64,000 bases of DNA from an uncultured Schumannella sp. (GCF_905479755.1 NZ_CAJQNT010000010.1:62001-126000); one strand, 5' to 3'; positions 41,163 to 49,972 are shown, counted from the stretch's first letter. The notes: generated by a model from the letters alone, not told the origin. Program-made: numbers and translations.

Positions 41163-42092
41163 TCACCCGCGCGGGCGACGCAACCGCGTGCTGGCGACCG
41201 TGAAGGCGGCCGCCGCGAGCGCCGCGAGCACCATGTGGGCGCCGACGGCGAGTTCCGGAAGTCCCGTGCGGGCCTGATACAGCCCCACCGCGATCTGGAC
41301 AACCTCGACGGCAAGAAGGACGAGCATCCAGCGCAGCGGCGCCAAGCGGCCGCGCCACGCGGCCACCACGAGCACGAGCGTGAGCGCGAGCAGGGTGTAC
41401 CCCGGCCACGAGTGGAAGTGCGAGAGCAGCTCCGCGTCGAAGCCGTTGCGTCCCGCCTCGGAATCGCCCGAGTGCGGTCCGGCGCCGGTCGTGAGCACGC
41501 CGACGAAGATCGTGACGGCGAGCGCCAGCCCTGTCAGCCGCGACACCATCGCGTACCAGCGCGGCACGGCGAGTTCGCGCGGGCCGGGCGTCTGGTTGCG
41601 ACGCGCGAGGAACGCGGCCGCCACCGCGACGAGCGCGACCGAGGCGATGTAGTGGAACCCCACGATGAAGGGGTTCAGCCCGGTGAGCACGGTGATTCCG
41701 CCGACGATCGCCTGCGCCACGACGCCGCCGAGCACCACGAGGGCGAGGACGAACAGGTCGCGGCGTTCGCGACGCATCCGCCACACCAGCACCACCACCG
41801 CGAGCGCGAGGATGCCGACAAGTCCGGTGAGCGTGCGGTTGCCGAACTCGATCACGCCGTGGATGCCCATCTCCGGCGTCGACACCAGCGACTCCGCGGT
41901 GCACGTCGGCCAGGTCGGGCAGCCGAGCCCGGAGCCGGTGAGACGCACCGCACCCCCGGTCGCGATGATGAGCACCTCGGCCACGAACGAGGCCCAGGCG
42001 GCAACGCGCAGGCGCGTGTCGTCCACGCTCGTCGGCAACCATCCGCGACCGCGGCTCGAAGGCTTCAGGGTGGACGAGTTGCCGAGTGTCAC
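41163..42092 (-). CDS. ctaA: Haem A synthase
   Basis: Oxidises the haem O methyl group to give haem A. The protein is about 309 aa with eight membrane helices. Haem-ligand histidines are visible in MGIHGVIEFGNR, GFHYIASVAL, HFHSWPGY and VGAHMVLAA. A periplasmic cysteine pair is in GLGCPTWPTC. The start is ambiguous; I chose a GTG at 42092 (MTLGNSS) with GAAAGG 11 bases upstream, since the longer frame has an Arg-rich, non-conserved extension. It converges on ctaB and is divergent from sufB. Confidence 0.92.
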   Translation of the reverse strand: MTLGNSSTLKPSSRGRGWLPTSVDDTRLRVAAWASFVAEVLIIATGGAVRLTGSGLGCPTWPTCTAESLVSTPEMGIHGVIEFGNRTLTGLVGILALAVVVLVWRMRRERRDLFVLALVVLGGVVAQAIVGGITVLTGLNPFIVGFHYIASVALVAVAAAFLARRNQTPGPRELAVPRWYAMVSRLTGLALAVTIFVGVLTTGAGPHSGDSEAGRNGFDAELLSHFHSWPGYTLLALTLVLVVAAWRGRLAPLRWMLVLLAVEVVQIAVGLYQARTGLPELAVGAHMVLAALAAAAFTVASTRLRRPRG

Positions 42093-42147
42093 GGGCGAGG
42101 AGCCTTTCGAATCCGAGATGCGTGCGCCAGAGCCCGGCGCCACAACG

Positions 42148-42153
42148 AGTCTA
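42148..42153 (-). promoter_or_regulatory. -10 box of ctaA
   Basis: On the minus strand TAGACT (AGTCTA on the plus strand), 55 bases upstream of the chosen ctaA start. The leader includes the GAAAGG ribosome binding site. This placement argues against the longer ctaA reading frame, which would begin upstream of the promoter. Confidence 0.5.
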
Positions 42154-42223
42154 GGTCGGCGCGATCCGCGCTTCCCGCGCGCGACCACGCCGCCGCCCTC
42201 TGCGGAAGCCCAGGCCGTGCCTG

Positions 42224-42229
42224 TAAGAT
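42224..42229 (+). promoter_or_regulatory. Possible -10 box of the suf operon
   Basis: TAAGAT preceded by TG (extended -10 form), about 117 bases before the sufB ATG. The leader ends with AGGAGAGAGG. No sufR gene lies upstream; the neighbour is ctaA, divergent. Confidence 0.4.
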
Positions 42230-42346
42230 CGAGTAGTTCAGGCGCACCGCGGCGCTGCGCTCGGTCGCCGGAACTTCCGCGCGCGAGCCTGGACCAACAC
42301 ACCGACACGGGCAGAACAGTCCGCTTCGGCAGGAGAGAGGTAACGC

Positions 42347-43765
42347 ATGTCAGACGTGCTCATCGACCGACCAGAGCTTGCGAGCCTCGGTCAATACGAG
42401 TTCGGGTGGTCGGATTCCGATGCCGCTGGCTCGGTGGCCAAGCGCGGACTCTCGGAAGACGTGGTCGCCGGGATTTCGAAGCTCAAGAACGAACCCGAGT
42501 GGATGCTCAAGATGCGCCTCAAGGCGCACAAGATCTTCGGGATGAAGCCGATGCCGACCTGGGGTGCCGACCTCACGGGCATCGACTTCGACAACATCAA
42601 GTACTTCGTGCGCTCGACCGAGAAGCAGGCGCAGTCCTGGGAAGACCTCCCCGAGGACATCCGCAACACCTACGAGAAGCTCGGAATCCCGGAGGCGGAG
42701 CGTTCGCGACTCGTCGCCGGTGTCGCCGCGCAGTACGAGTCGGAGGTGGTCTACCACCAGATCCGCGAAGACCTCGAGGCGCAGGGCGTCATCTTCATGG
42801 ACACCGACACGGCGCTGCGCGAGCACCCGGAGTTCTTCGAAGAGTACTTCGGCACCGTCATCCCGTCAGGCGACAACAAGTTCGCCGCCCTCAACACGGC
42901 CGTCTGGTCGGGTGGCTCCTTCGTCTACGTTCCGCCGGGCGTCCACGTCGAGATCCCGCTGCAGGCCTACTTCCGGATCAACACCGAGAACATGGGCCAG
43001 TTCGAGCGGACGCTCATCATCGCCGACGAAGGCTCGTACGTGCACTACATCGAGGGCTGCACCGCCCCGATCTACAAGTCCGACTCGCTGCACTCGGCCG
43101 TTGTCGAGATCATCGTGAAGAAGAACGCCCGCGTTCGCTACACGACGATCCAGAACTGGTCGAACAACGTCTACAACCTCGTCACCAAGCGCGCGGTCGC
43201 GCACGAGGGCGCGACGATGGAGTGGATCGACGGCAACATCGGCTCCAAGGTCACGATGAAGTACCCGAGCATCTTCCTCGTCGGCGAGCACGCCAAGGGC
43301 GAGACGCTCTCGGTGGCCTTCGCGGGCCCCGGTCAGCACCAGGATGCGGGCGCCAAGATGATTCACATGGCGCCGTACACGACGTCGTCGATCGTCTCCA
43401 AGTCCATCGCCCGCGGCGGCGGACGCGCCGGATACCGCGGCGAGGTTCGCGTCGCGGAGAACGCGCACCACTCGGCCAACACTGTCCGGTGCGATGCGCT
43501 GCTGGTCGACACGATGTCGCGTTCGGACACCTACCCGGCGATCGACATCCGCGTCGATGACGTTCAGCTCGGTCACGAGGCGACCGTGTCGCGGGTGAGC
43601 GAAGAGCAGCTCTTCTACCTCCAATCGCGCGGTCTCCCCGAGGACGAAGCGATGGCGATGATCGTGCGCGGGTTCATTGAGCCCATCGCGCGCGAACTCC
43701 CGATGGAATACGCACTCGAGCTCAACAAGCTCATCGAGATGAGCATGGAAGGCAGCGTCGGCTAG
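42347..43765 (+). CDS. sufB: Fe-S cluster assembly protein SufB
   Basis: Scaffold subunit of the SufBCD complex, on which new Fe-S clusters form. The protein is 472 aa, the normal length without an intein (mycobacterial sufB often carries one). Conserved stretches are [53 protein letters not shown] with the cysteine, and [23 protein letters not shown] and FYLQSRGL close the beta-helix. AGGAGAGAGG precedes the ATG. sufD follows with no gap (TAG then ATG). Confidence 0.97.
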   Translation: MSDVLIDRPELASLGQYEFGWSDSDAAGSVAKRGLSEDVVAGISKLKNEPEWMLKMRLKAHKIFGMKPMPTWGADLTGIDFDNIKYFVRSTEKQAQSWEDLPEDIRNTYEKLGIPEAERSRLVAGVAAQYESEVVYHQIREDLEAQGVIFMDTDTALREHPEFFEEYFGTVIPSGDNKFAALNTAVWSGGSFVYVPPGVHVEIPLQAYFRINTENMGQFERTLIIADEGSYVHYIEGCTAPIYKSDSLHSAVVEIIVKKNARVRYTTIQNWSNNVYNLVTKRAVAHEGATMEWIDGNIGSKVTMKYPSIFLVGEHAKGETLSVAFAGPGQHQDAGAKMIHMAPYTTSSIVSKSIARGGGRAGYRGEVRVAENAHHSANTVRCDALLVDTMSRSDTYPAIDIRVDDVQLGHEATVSRVSEEQLFYLQSRGLPEDEAMAMIVRGFIEPIARELPMEYALELNKLIEMSMEGSVG

Positions 43766-44956
43766 ATGTCCGCAGTTCCCACGACGACCACCGATCAGGC
43801 CGTCGCGCCGAATCAGCACGGCCTGGCGCAGCATTCGCACGGCCCCGGCACGGCCCCGGTCCAGACGCGCTCCGAGCGCTTCGCCTCGACCGACCCGTCC
43901 GCCTTCCCTGAGGTCACCGGCCGCGAGGCCGAGTGGAAGCTCTCACCCGTCGAGCGGCTCCGGCCGCTCATCGACGGCGAACTCGATGGCAGCCCCTACG
44001 CGGTCATGTACCCCGAGGTCGAGGGCATCTCGGTCGAGTGGATCGGTCGCGACGATGCGCGCATCGGATCTGCCGGAACACCGGAAGATAAGGCGGCCGC
44101 GAACGCCTGGGCGAGCTTCGAGCACGCGCTGCACATCTCGGTCACCGGCGAGGGCGACGTGCTCACGGTCACGCGCAACGCCCTCGATGAGACTCCGCGT
44201 GCCGCGCACGTTCTGATCGAGGCCGCCGCGCAGAGCTCCGGCCTCGTCGTCCTCGACAGTCAAGGTGCCGCACAGCTCTCCGAGAACGTCGAGATCATCG
44301 TCGGCGACGACGCACAGCTCACCGTCGTGAGCCTGCAGGAGTGGAACGACGAGGCGATTCACCTCTCGAGCCAGTTCGCCACGGTCGGGCGGAACGCCAA
44401 GCTCAAGCACATCGTCGTCTCGCTCGGCGGGGGAGTCGTGCGGGTCAACCCCAGCACCGCTCTCGCCGACGAAGGGGCCGACGTGGAGGCCCTCGGGGTT
44501 TACTTCGCCGACGCCGGCCAGCACCTCGAGCAGCAGGTTTTCGTGCACCACATCGCCCCGCACACGGTGAGCCGCGTGACCTACAAGGGCGCGCTCAACG
44601 GCGCGGGAGCGCGGACCGTGTGGATCGGCGACGTCTTGATCGGCCGCGACGCCACAGGCACCGACAGCTACGAGCAGAACCGCAACCTGGTGCTCTCCGA
44701 GGGCACGCGCGCCGACTCGATCCCGAACCTCGAGATCGAAACCGGAGATATCGCCGGTGCGGGCCACGCGAGCGCGACCGGCCGCTTCGACGACGAGCAT
44801 CTGTTCTACCTTCAGTCGCGCGGCATCACCGAGAAGGAGGCGCGTCGACTCGTCGTCCTCGGCTTCCTCGTCGAGGTCGTGCAGAGGATCGGAGAGCCCG
44901 CGCTCGAGGCGCGACTCATCGAGGCTCTCGAGAACGAGTTGGAGGGCGCCGCGTGA
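43766..44956 (+). CDS. sufD: Fe-S cluster assembly protein SufD
   Basis: Second scaffold subunit, paralogous to SufB. The protein is 396 aa. The N-terminal region is polar and His/Thr-rich, the central part forms the beta-helix repeats (for example NVEIIVGDDAQLTVVSLQ), and the conserved C-terminal portion reads [20 protein letters not shown]. Its ATG directly follows the sufB stop, and its TGA overlaps the GTG of the Rieske-type gene by four bases. Confidence 0.94.
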   Translation: MSAVPTTTTDQAVAPNQHGLAQHSHGPGTAPVQTRSERFASTDPSAFPEVTGREAEWKLSPVERLRPLIDGELDGSPYAVMYPEVEGISVEWIGRDDARIGSAGTPEDKAAANAWASFEHALHISVTGEGDVLTVTRNALDETPRAAHVLIEAAAQSSGLVVLDSQGAAQLSENVEIIVGDDAQLTVVSLQEWNDEAIHLSSQFATVGRNAKLKHIVVSLGGGVVRVNPSTALADEGADVEALGVYFADAGQHLEQQVFVHHIAPHTVSRVTYKGALNGAGARTVWIGDVLIGRDATGTDSYEQNRNLVLSEGTRADSIPNLEIETGDIAGAGHASATGRFDDEHLFYLQSRGITEKEARRLVVLGFLVEVVQRIGEPALEARLIEALENELEGAA

Positions 44957-45279
44957 GCGCAACGAAGGTCTGCCCGGTGAGCGAACTGTCGCCGAGCACC
45001 GCCAAGAAGGTCGTGGTCGACGGCGTGCCCATCGCCGTCGTCATGGACTCCGCCGGTGCCGTCCACGCGCTCGGCGACACCTGCACGCACGGCGACATCT
45101 CGCTGTCCGAGGGTTTCGTCGAGGACGACACGCTCGAATGCTGGGCGCACGGCTCGAAGTTCGAACTGACCACCGGCAAGCCCCTCACCCTCCCGGCCTA
45201 CGAGCCGGTTCCCGTTTTCGCCGTCGAGATCATCGACGGTGACGTCTACATCGACGCGAGCCAGCGGCTCGCGGTCTGA
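44953..45279 (+). CDS. Rieske-type [2Fe-2S] ferredoxin in the suf operon
   Basis: A 108-aa soluble protein with a full Rieske cluster site: CTHG and, 16 residues on, CWAHG, giving the CXH...CXXH ligands of a NirD/biphenyl-dioxygenase-type ferredoxin. There is no membrane anchor. It is translationally coupled to sufD (GTGA overlap) and 18 bases before sufC, so it probably serves the Suf machinery as an electron donor or cluster carrier; this is an inference from position. Such a gene at this place is common in actinobacterial suf operons. Confidence 0.9.
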   Translation: MSATKVCPVSELSPSTAKKVVVDGVPIAVVMDSAGAVHALGDTCTHGDISLSEGFVEDDTLECWAHGSKFELTTGKPLTLPAYEPVPVFAVEIIDGDVYIDASQRLAV

Positions 45280-45297
45280 AGCAAGGAACGCACACAC

Positions 45298-46053
45298 ATG
45301 AGCACTCTCGAGATTCGCGACCTTCAGGTCAGCATCGACACCGACACCGGCAAGAAGCCCATCCTCAAGGGCGTCGACCTCACCATCAACTCGGGTGAGA
45401 TCCACGCGGTCATGGGCCCGAACGGCTCCGGCAAGTCCACGCTCGCGTACACGATCGCGGGACACCCGCGCTACAACGTCGACGGCGGCACGATCACCTT
45501 CGACGGCGAGGACGTCCTCGCGATGAGCGTCGATGAGCGCGCTCGCGTCGGGCTGTTCCTCGCGATGCAGTACCCGGTCGAGATCCCCGGCGTGACGGTC
45601 TCCAACTTCCTCCGCACCGCCAAGACCGCCCTCGACGGCGAAGCCCCCGCGATCCGCGGCTGGACCACGACCGTGCGCGAGTCGATGAAGAACCTCCGCA
45701 TGGACGGCGACTTCGCCGCACGCAACGTCAACGAAGGTTTCTCCGGCGGCGAGAAGAAGCGCCACGAGATCCTGCAGCTCGAGCTTCTGAAGCCCAAGTT
45801 CGCGGTGCTCGACGAAACCGACTCCGGTCTCGACGTCGACGCGCTCAAGATCGTGTCCGAGGGCGTCAACCGCGCCCACGAGACGACGGGCCTCGGCATC
45901 CTGTTGATCACGCACTACACGCGGATCCTGCGCTACATCAAGCCGGACTTCGTGCACGTCTTCGTCGACGGCAAGGTCGCCGAAGAGGGCGGACCGGAAC
46001 TCGCCGAGCGTCTCGAGGACGAAGGCTACGACCGCTACCTCGTCGAGGCGTGA
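45298..46053 (+). CDS. sufC: Fe-S cluster assembly ATPase SufC
   Basis: ABC-type ATPase that drives conformational change in SufBD. The protein is 251 aa. Walker A is VMGPNGSGKSTLAYTIAG, the signature is GFSGGEKKRHEILQ and Walker B is FAVLDETDSGLDVDALK, all in the SufC-specific form. AAGGAACG precedes the ATG. In the usual actinobacterial order sufS and sufU follow; here the next gene is sufT, 47 bases on, with its own promoter. Confidence 0.97.
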   Translation: MSTLEIRDLQVSIDTDTGKKPILKGVDLTINSGEIHAVMGPNGSGKSTLAYTIAGHPRYNVDGGTITFDGEDVLAMSVDERARVGLFLAMQYPVEIPGVTVSNFLRTAKTALDGEAPAIRGWTTTVRESMKNLRMDGDFAARNVNEGFSGGEKKRHEILQLELLKPKFAVLDETDSGLDVDALKIVSEGVNRAHETTGLGILLITHYTRILRYIKPDFVHVFVDGKVAEEGGPELAERLEDEGYDRYLVEA

Positions 46054-46088
46054 TCAGGTGACTCTCGGCGTTTTCCCGACGAAGCGCG

Positions 46089-46094
46089 TAGCCT
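46089..46094 (+). promoter_or_regulatory. -10 box of sufT, leaderless type
   Basis: TAGCCT is followed by six bases and the ATG at 46101. It makes sufT transcription separable from sufBDC. Confidence 0.5.
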
Positions 46095-46100
46095 AAGCGC

Positions 46101-46430
46101 ATGCCTACCGCCCTCGAACCGAAGCTCTTCGACCAGGTCGAAGAGGGACTCAAGGACGTCATCGATCCCGAGCTCGGCGTCAACATCGTCGACCTCGGCC
46201 TGATCTACGATCTGGCGTGGGACGACGAGAACGACGCTCTCGTGATCTCGATGACCCTCACCTCGGCCGGCTGCCCGCTGACCGACGTCATCGAAGAGCA
46301 GATCGGCCAGTCGCTCGACGGCATCGTCGAGCGCTTCCGCATCAACTGGGTGTGGATGCCGCCGTGGGGTCCCGAGCGGATCACCGACGACGGCCGCGAC
46401 ATGATGCGCGCGATCGGCTTCAGCATCTGA
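46101..46430 (+). CDS. sufT: SufT-type metal-sulfur cluster assembly factor (MIP18/DUF59)
   Basis: A 109-aa protein of the MIP18 family, which in other bacteria helps mature Fe-S proteins. VIDPELGVNIVDLGLIYDL is the family signature with the DPE motif, and TSAGCPLTDVIEEQI contains the conserved cysteine. The WVWMPPWGPERIT segment is typical of the actinobacterial branch. It follows sufC in the usual relative position, but with its own leaderless promoter. The last 19 bases of the gene occur again, with one change, 62 bases downstream. Confidence 0.92.
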   Translation: MPTALEPKLFDQVEEGLKDVIDPELGVNIVDLGLIYDLAWDDENDALVISMTLTSAGCPLTDVIEEQIGQSLDGIVERFRINWVWMPPWGPERITDDGRDMMRAIGFSI

Positions 46431-46440
46431 GAGCCCGGTG

Positions 46441-46497
46441 GGCTGTCAGTGCCGATCGCGCCGCCGACAGGCGGATCGGCTTCAGCAGCTGACAGCC
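46441..46497. repeat. Nested inverted repeat downstream of sufT
   Basis: Outer arms GGCTGTCAG (46441-46449) and CTGACAGCC (46489-46497) are perfect. Inside, GCCGAT (46451-46456) pairs with ATCGGC (46475-46480) and CCGCC (46461-46465) with GGCGG (46470-46474) around the loop GACA. Part of the right arm, 46474-46492, repeats the sufT 3' end (46412-46430) with 18 of 19 bases the same. Confidence 0.65.
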
Positions 46498-46499
46498 AT

Positions 46500-46533
46500 G
46501 CGAAAGGCCCCGGATTTCTCCGGGGCCTTTCGC
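46500..46533. terminator. Terminator between sufT and bioY
   Basis: A perfect 14-bp stem (46500-46513 with 46520-46533) encloses ATTTCT. The arms contain AAAGGCCCCGG and CCGGGGCCTTT, so a short T run is on the exit side for both strands. It serves the convergent genes sufT and bioY. Confidence 0.93.
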
Positions 46534-46546
46534 GTGCGTGCGGTGG

Positions 46547-47173
46547 CTACGCGGCGTCGTTCGCGCGACGCTCGGCGAGCTTCTCGGCTCCCCACCAGGC
46601 GGCGGGCAGCAGCGCCGCAGCGATCGCGGCCTTGATGACGCCGCCGATGATGAACGGCGTGAAGCCCCACGCGAAGGTCTGGGCGAGGTCGGCACCCGTG
46701 ACGAAGGCAAGCCACGGAAGGCCGAAGGCGAACACCACCAGCGATCCACCGACGAAGGTCGCGAGCGCTTTCAGGAACTTGCGGTCCCAGGTGCGCTCCG
46801 AGAGCCAGCCGACGATCGCCGCGGCGACCACGAACCCGATGATGTAGCCGAAGCTCGGGGCGGCCAGGGCGAGGAATCCGGTCAGGTGAGTGCCATCGGC
46901 CTGCGGCGCGTAGACCGGAAGCCCGACGAGGCCGAGCACCGCGTAGAGCGCGAGCGAGGATGCTCCGCGGACGGCGCCGAGCGTGGCGCCGACGAGCAGG
47001 ACCGCGAGCGTCTGTCCCGTGATCGGCACCGGGAACATCGGGATCGACACCTGGGCGAGGATCGCGGTCAGTGCCGCGCCCGCGGCGACCAGCACCACAT
47101 CGGTGGCGAGCGTGCGCGAAACGAGGCGGTCCGCGAGGACGAGGCGCGGGGCAGCAGGTGCGAGAGACGTCAT
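46547..47173 (-). CDS. bioY: BioY, biotin transporter substrate-binding component
   Basis: Membrane S component of an energy-coupling-factor biotin transporter. The protein is 208 aa with about six helices. Family marks are IPMFPVPITGQTLAVLLVGATLG in part (PVPITGQTLAVL) and the long Ala-rich helices; SFGYIIGFVVAA and ERTWDRKFLKAL follow. No EcfA ATPase or EcfT gene is adjacent, so it either uses a shared energising module or works alone, as some BioY can. The ATG at 47173 has AAGGA upstream. It is divergent from the ABC-F gene and ends at the shared terminator. Confidence 0.93.
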   Translation of the reverse strand: MTSLAPAAPRLVLADRLVSRTLATDVVLVAAGAALTAILAQVSIPMFPVPITGQTLAVLLVGATLGAVRGASSLALYAVLGLVGLPVYAPQADGTHLTGFLALAAPSFGYIIGFVVAAAIVGWLSERTWDRKFLKALATFVGGSLVVFAFGLPWLAFVTGADLAQTFAWGFTPFIIGGVIKAAIAAALLPAAWWGAEKLAERRANDAA

Positions 47174-47224
47174 ATCGGAATCCTTGGCGTTCGTCGGGGG
47201 GAATGAGGCGGGCGCCTCACTGGT

Positions 47225-47230
47225 TAGACT
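47225..47230 (+). promoter_or_regulatory. -10 box of the ABC-F gene
   Basis: TAGACT, 58 bases before the chosen GTG at 47289. The transcript would begin near a small hairpin GCTGG-CTCTT-CCAGC. Confidence 0.45.
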
Positions 47231-47288
47231 AGCGGGCTGGCTCTTCCAGCCTCTTGTCGTAAACCTCCCGAAGAAACGGAACGTCACA

Positions 47289-48887
47289 GTGCTCGCCGTG
47301 CAAGACCTCGAAATCCGCGTGGGGGCTCGCCTCCTCATGGAAGAGGTGTCCTTCCGAGTCGACAAGGGCGACAAGATCGGGCTTGTCGGCCGCAACGGTG
47401 CGGGCAAGACGACCTTGACGAAGACCCTCGCGGGGGAGACCGCGCCGAGCGGCGGCAAGATCGATCGCCACGGTGAGATCGGCTACCTGCCGCAGGACCC
47501 GCGCTCCGGCGATCCGGAGCAGCTGGCCCGCACGCGCATCCTCGATGCCCGCGGTCTCGGCAGCCTCGTGATCGGCATCCAGCAGGCCACGATGGACATG
47601 GCGAGCCCGGATGCCGCCATCAGCGAGGCCGCCATGTCCCGCTACGCGAAGCTCGAAGATCGCTTCCTCGCGCTCGGGGGCTACGCCGCCGAGGCGGAGG
47701 CCGCGGCGATCGCGTCGAACCTCGCGCTTCCGGACCGCATCCTCGACCAGCCACTGAAGACCCTCTCCGGCGGCCAGCGCCGCCGCATCGAGCTCGCACG
47801 GATTCTGTTCTCGGGCGCCGACACGATGATCCTCGATGAGCCCACGAACCACCTCGACGCCGATAGCGTCGTCTGGCTGCGCGAATTCCTCAAGCAGTAC
47901 CAGGGCGGCGTGATCGTCATCAGCCACGATGTCGACCTCGTCGAAGAGGTCGTCAACAAGGTCTTCTATCTGGATGCCAACCGCCAGGTGATCGACGTCT
48001 ACAACATGGGCTGGAAGCACTACCTGCGCCAACGCGAAGCCGACGAGGACCGCCGCAAGAAGGAACGCGTCAACGTGGAGAAGAAGGCGACCGCGCTGCA
48101 GCTGCAGGCCGCCAAGTTCGGCGCCAAGGCCTCCAAGGCCGCGGCCGCGCACCAGATGGTCGCGCGCGCCGAGAAGATGCTCTCCGGGCTCGAGGAGGTC
48201 CGCGCCGCGGATCGAGTCGCCAAGCTGCGTTTTCCCGATCCGGCCGCGTGCGGCAAGACTCCGATCTCGGCGAGTGGCCTCAGCAAGAGCTACGGCTCAC
48301 TCGAGATCTTCACGGCCGTCGATCTCGCGATCGACCGCGGCTCGAAGGTCGTGGTGCTGGGGCTCAACGGCGCCGGCAAGACCACCCTGCTGCGCATCCT
48401 GGCGGGCGTCGATCAACCCGATACCGGCCAGGTCGAGCCCGGGCACGGACTCCGGATCGGGTACTACGCGCAAGAGCACGAGACGATCGACGTCAAGCGC
48501 ACCGTGTTGCAGAATATGGTCGCCGCAAGCCCCAACCTGACCGAGACCGAGGCGCGCAAGGTGCTCGGCTCGTTCCTGTTCACGGGCGACGACGGGCACA
48601 AGCTCGCGGGCGTGCTCTCCGGTGGCGAGAAGACCCGGCTCGCGTTGGCGATGATCGTGGTGAGCGGGGCGAACGTGCTCCTGCTGGACGAGCCGACCAA
48701 CAACCTCGATCCGGCCAGCCGCGAGGAGATTCTCGGTGCCCTGGCGGGCTACACCGGCGCGGTCGTGCTCGTCAGCCACGACGAGGGGGCGGTCGAGGCG
48801 CTCAACCCGGAGCGCGTGCTGATCCTGCCCGACGGCGTCGAAGACCACTGGACGCCCGACTACGCCGACTTGATCTCGCTGGCCTGA
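47289..48887 (+). CDS. ABC-F family ATPase
   Basis: A soluble protein of 532 aa with two ABC domains and no membrane segment, so not a transporter. First domain: [19 protein letters not shown], signature LKTLSGGQRRRIELARI, Walker B TMILDEPTNHLD. Second domain: [42 protein letters not shown]. The linker (about residues 245-300) is rich in Lys, Arg and Ala, as in ABC-F factors that act on the ribosome. Members either help translation or give antibiotic resistance; I infer a housekeeping translation role, not resistance. The GTG at 47289 has a weak ribosome binding site. Confidence 0.9.
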   Translation: MLAVQDLEIRVGARLLMEEVSFRVDKGDKIGLVGRNGAGKTTLTKTLAGETAPSGGKIDRHGEIGYLPQDPRSGDPEQLARTRILDARGLGSLVIGIQQATMDMASPDAAISEAAMSRYAKLEDRFLALGGYAAEAEAAAIASNLALPDRILDQPLKTLSGGQRRRIELARILFSGADTMILDEPTNHLDADSVVWLREFLKQYQGGVIVISHDVDLVEEVVNKVFYLDANRQVIDVYNMGWKHYLRQREADEDRRKKERVNVEKKATALQLQAAKFGAKASKAAAAHQMVARAEKMLSGLEEVRAADRVAKLRFPDPAACGKTPISASGLSKSYGSLEIFTAVDLAIDRGSKVVVLGLNGAGKTTLLRILAGVDQPDTGQVEPGHGLRIGYYAQEHETIDVKRTVLQNMVAASPNLTETEARKVLGSFLFTGDDGHKLAGVLSGGEKTRLALAMIVVSGANVLLLDEPTNNLDPASREEILGALAGYTGAVVLVSHDEGAVEALNPERVLILPDGVEDHWTPDYADLISLA

Positions 48888-48891
48888 TCAT

Positions 48892-48909
48892 GCCGAGCTG
48901 ACGCTCGGC
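48892..48909. terminator. Compact hairpin between the ABC-F gene and SURF1
   Basis: GCCGAGC (48892-48898), loop TGAC, GCTCGGC (48903-48909). It starts five bases after the ABC-F stop and its last base is part of the SURF1 stop codon. No T run follows. Confidence 0.55.
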
Positions 48910-49742
48910 TACTGACGGTCCAGGATCGCGTCTTCTTCTTCCGCATCGAGCTCACGCGGACGCGCCGCGCGCGCCGCGGCCTGCTCCTCGAGCGGGAGCG
49001 CGGCGATGCGGCGTTCGCGCCGATAGGCCCAGACCAGCCCGACCACCGCGATGACGGCGAACAGAATCCACTGCAGGGCGTACGAGGCGTGCGGACCCTC
49101 GTCCGCCTCCGGCTTGACCGCGGCCGCCGGGCGCTCCGCGGGCGCCGGGTCTTCGCTCGCCAGCAGACCGTACATCCCGGTGTACACCGAGGCCGGCACC
49201 AGCTCGTCGATGGTCGGCAGCTGGATCGTCGCGATCTGACCCTCGGGGGCACTTCGGCCGGGGATCTCCGGCTCGCCGAGCTGAAGGCGCGCGACGACCT
49301 CGACCTGACCGCTCGGCGCATCCGGGACGAACTCGGGGAGCGAGCCGGTGGCCGCGAGCGGCACCCAGCCGCGGTCGACGACGAACACGCGACCGTCCTC
49401 GAGTTGGAACGGCACGAGAACCTCGAAGCCGGGCAGACCATCCTGAACGCGGTTCCGCACGAGCAGCTGGTGCTCGCTCAGATACTCGCCGCGCAGCACG
49501 ACCGGCGTCCACTCGAGCTCCTGGTCGGCCTCGTCGAGGTGGGGGAGCACGGCGGCGAGAGGCTCGGCGGGAGCGTCGTAGTTGGTCTCGACGCGGACGA
49601 TCTCACTGACCGCCTCGTCACGCCGCGACCACTGCCACCAGGACAGCAGACCGCACGCGATCGCGAAGAGGACGACGAACGCCACGTAACCTCCCCAGCG
49701 CTGGACTCCCGTGGGGGCCGAGGGCTGCGAAACCTCGCTCAC
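48909..49742 (-). CDS. SURF1 family cytochrome oxidase assembly protein
   Basis: Membrane factor for cytochrome aa3 oxidase maturation, probably in haem A delivery. The protein is 277 aa with one N-terminal helix (WGGYVAFVVLFAIACGLLSWWQWSRR in part), a large outer domain with VVLRGEYLSEHQLLVRNR, VVDRGWVPL and GFEVLVPF, and one C-terminal helix (LQWILFAVIAVVGLVWAY). The SURF1 hallmarks are clear. It starts with GTG overlapping the stop of the small upstream gene (GTGA). It works in the same pathway as ctaA and ctaB in this window. Confidence 0.92.
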   Translation of the reverse strand: MSEVSQPSAPTGVQRWGGYVAFVVLFAIACGLLSWWQWSRRDEAVSEIVRVETNYDAPAEPLAAVLPHLDEADQELEWTPVVLRGEYLSEHQLLVRNRVQDGLPGFEVLVPFQLEDGRVFVVDRGWVPLAATGSLPEFVPDAPSGQVEVVARLQLGEPEIPGRSAPEGQIATIQLPTIDELVPASVYTGMYGLLASEDPAPAERPAAAVKPEADEGPHASYALQWILFAVIAVVGLVWAYRRERRIAALPLEEQAAARAARPRELDAEEEDAILDRQ

Positions 49743-49972
49743 GCGCGGTCCGGCACGAGCTCGGGCACGTCATCGCGCGCGGTCACCAGCGTCGGAAAGC
49801 CCCGCGTCGTCAGATACTCGTCGAGCGTGCCCCGGTGCGCGTCGCACGCCAACCAGACCTTGACCCGGTCGGCGGCATGGATGCGGGGGTTCCGCCAGTT
49901 GACCCGCCACTGCGCGGCCTCCGTGCATCCCGACGCGGAGCAGCGGACCGTCGTCTCGCCGAACCCGATCAC
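49739..49972 (-). CDS. Small cysteine/histidine (zinc-type) protein, uncharacterised
   Basis: A 77-aa protein that I recognise only as a conserved actinobacterial hypothetical. Cys11 and Cys16 (RCSASGC) and Cys43 with His46 (LACDAH) could form a zinc site of the CX4C...CX2H kind; between them is VNWRNPRIHAADRVKVW, a stretch rich in Trp, Arg and His. No membrane segment is present. The GTG start overlaps the stop of the DUF3099 gene and its own TGA overlaps the SURF1 start, four bases each, so all three are translationally coupled. A role in oxidase biogenesis is suggested only by this coupling. Confidence 0.75.
   Translation of the reverse strand: MIGFGETTVRCSASGCTEAAQWRVNWRNPRIHAADRVKVWLACDAHRGTLDEYLTTRGFPTLVTARDDVPELVPDRA

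Noticed and set aside
41665-43560. A 631-codon plus-strand frame over ctaA and sufB
   Set aside because: It runs through the ctaA/sufB promoter region and is out of frame with sufB, whose protein is complete.
47289-48887. The ABC-F protein as an antibiotic-resistance factor
   Set aside because: ABC-F proteins are mixed in function. Nothing here (no leader peptide attenuator, no mobile element) points to resistance, and the neighbours are housekeeping genes.
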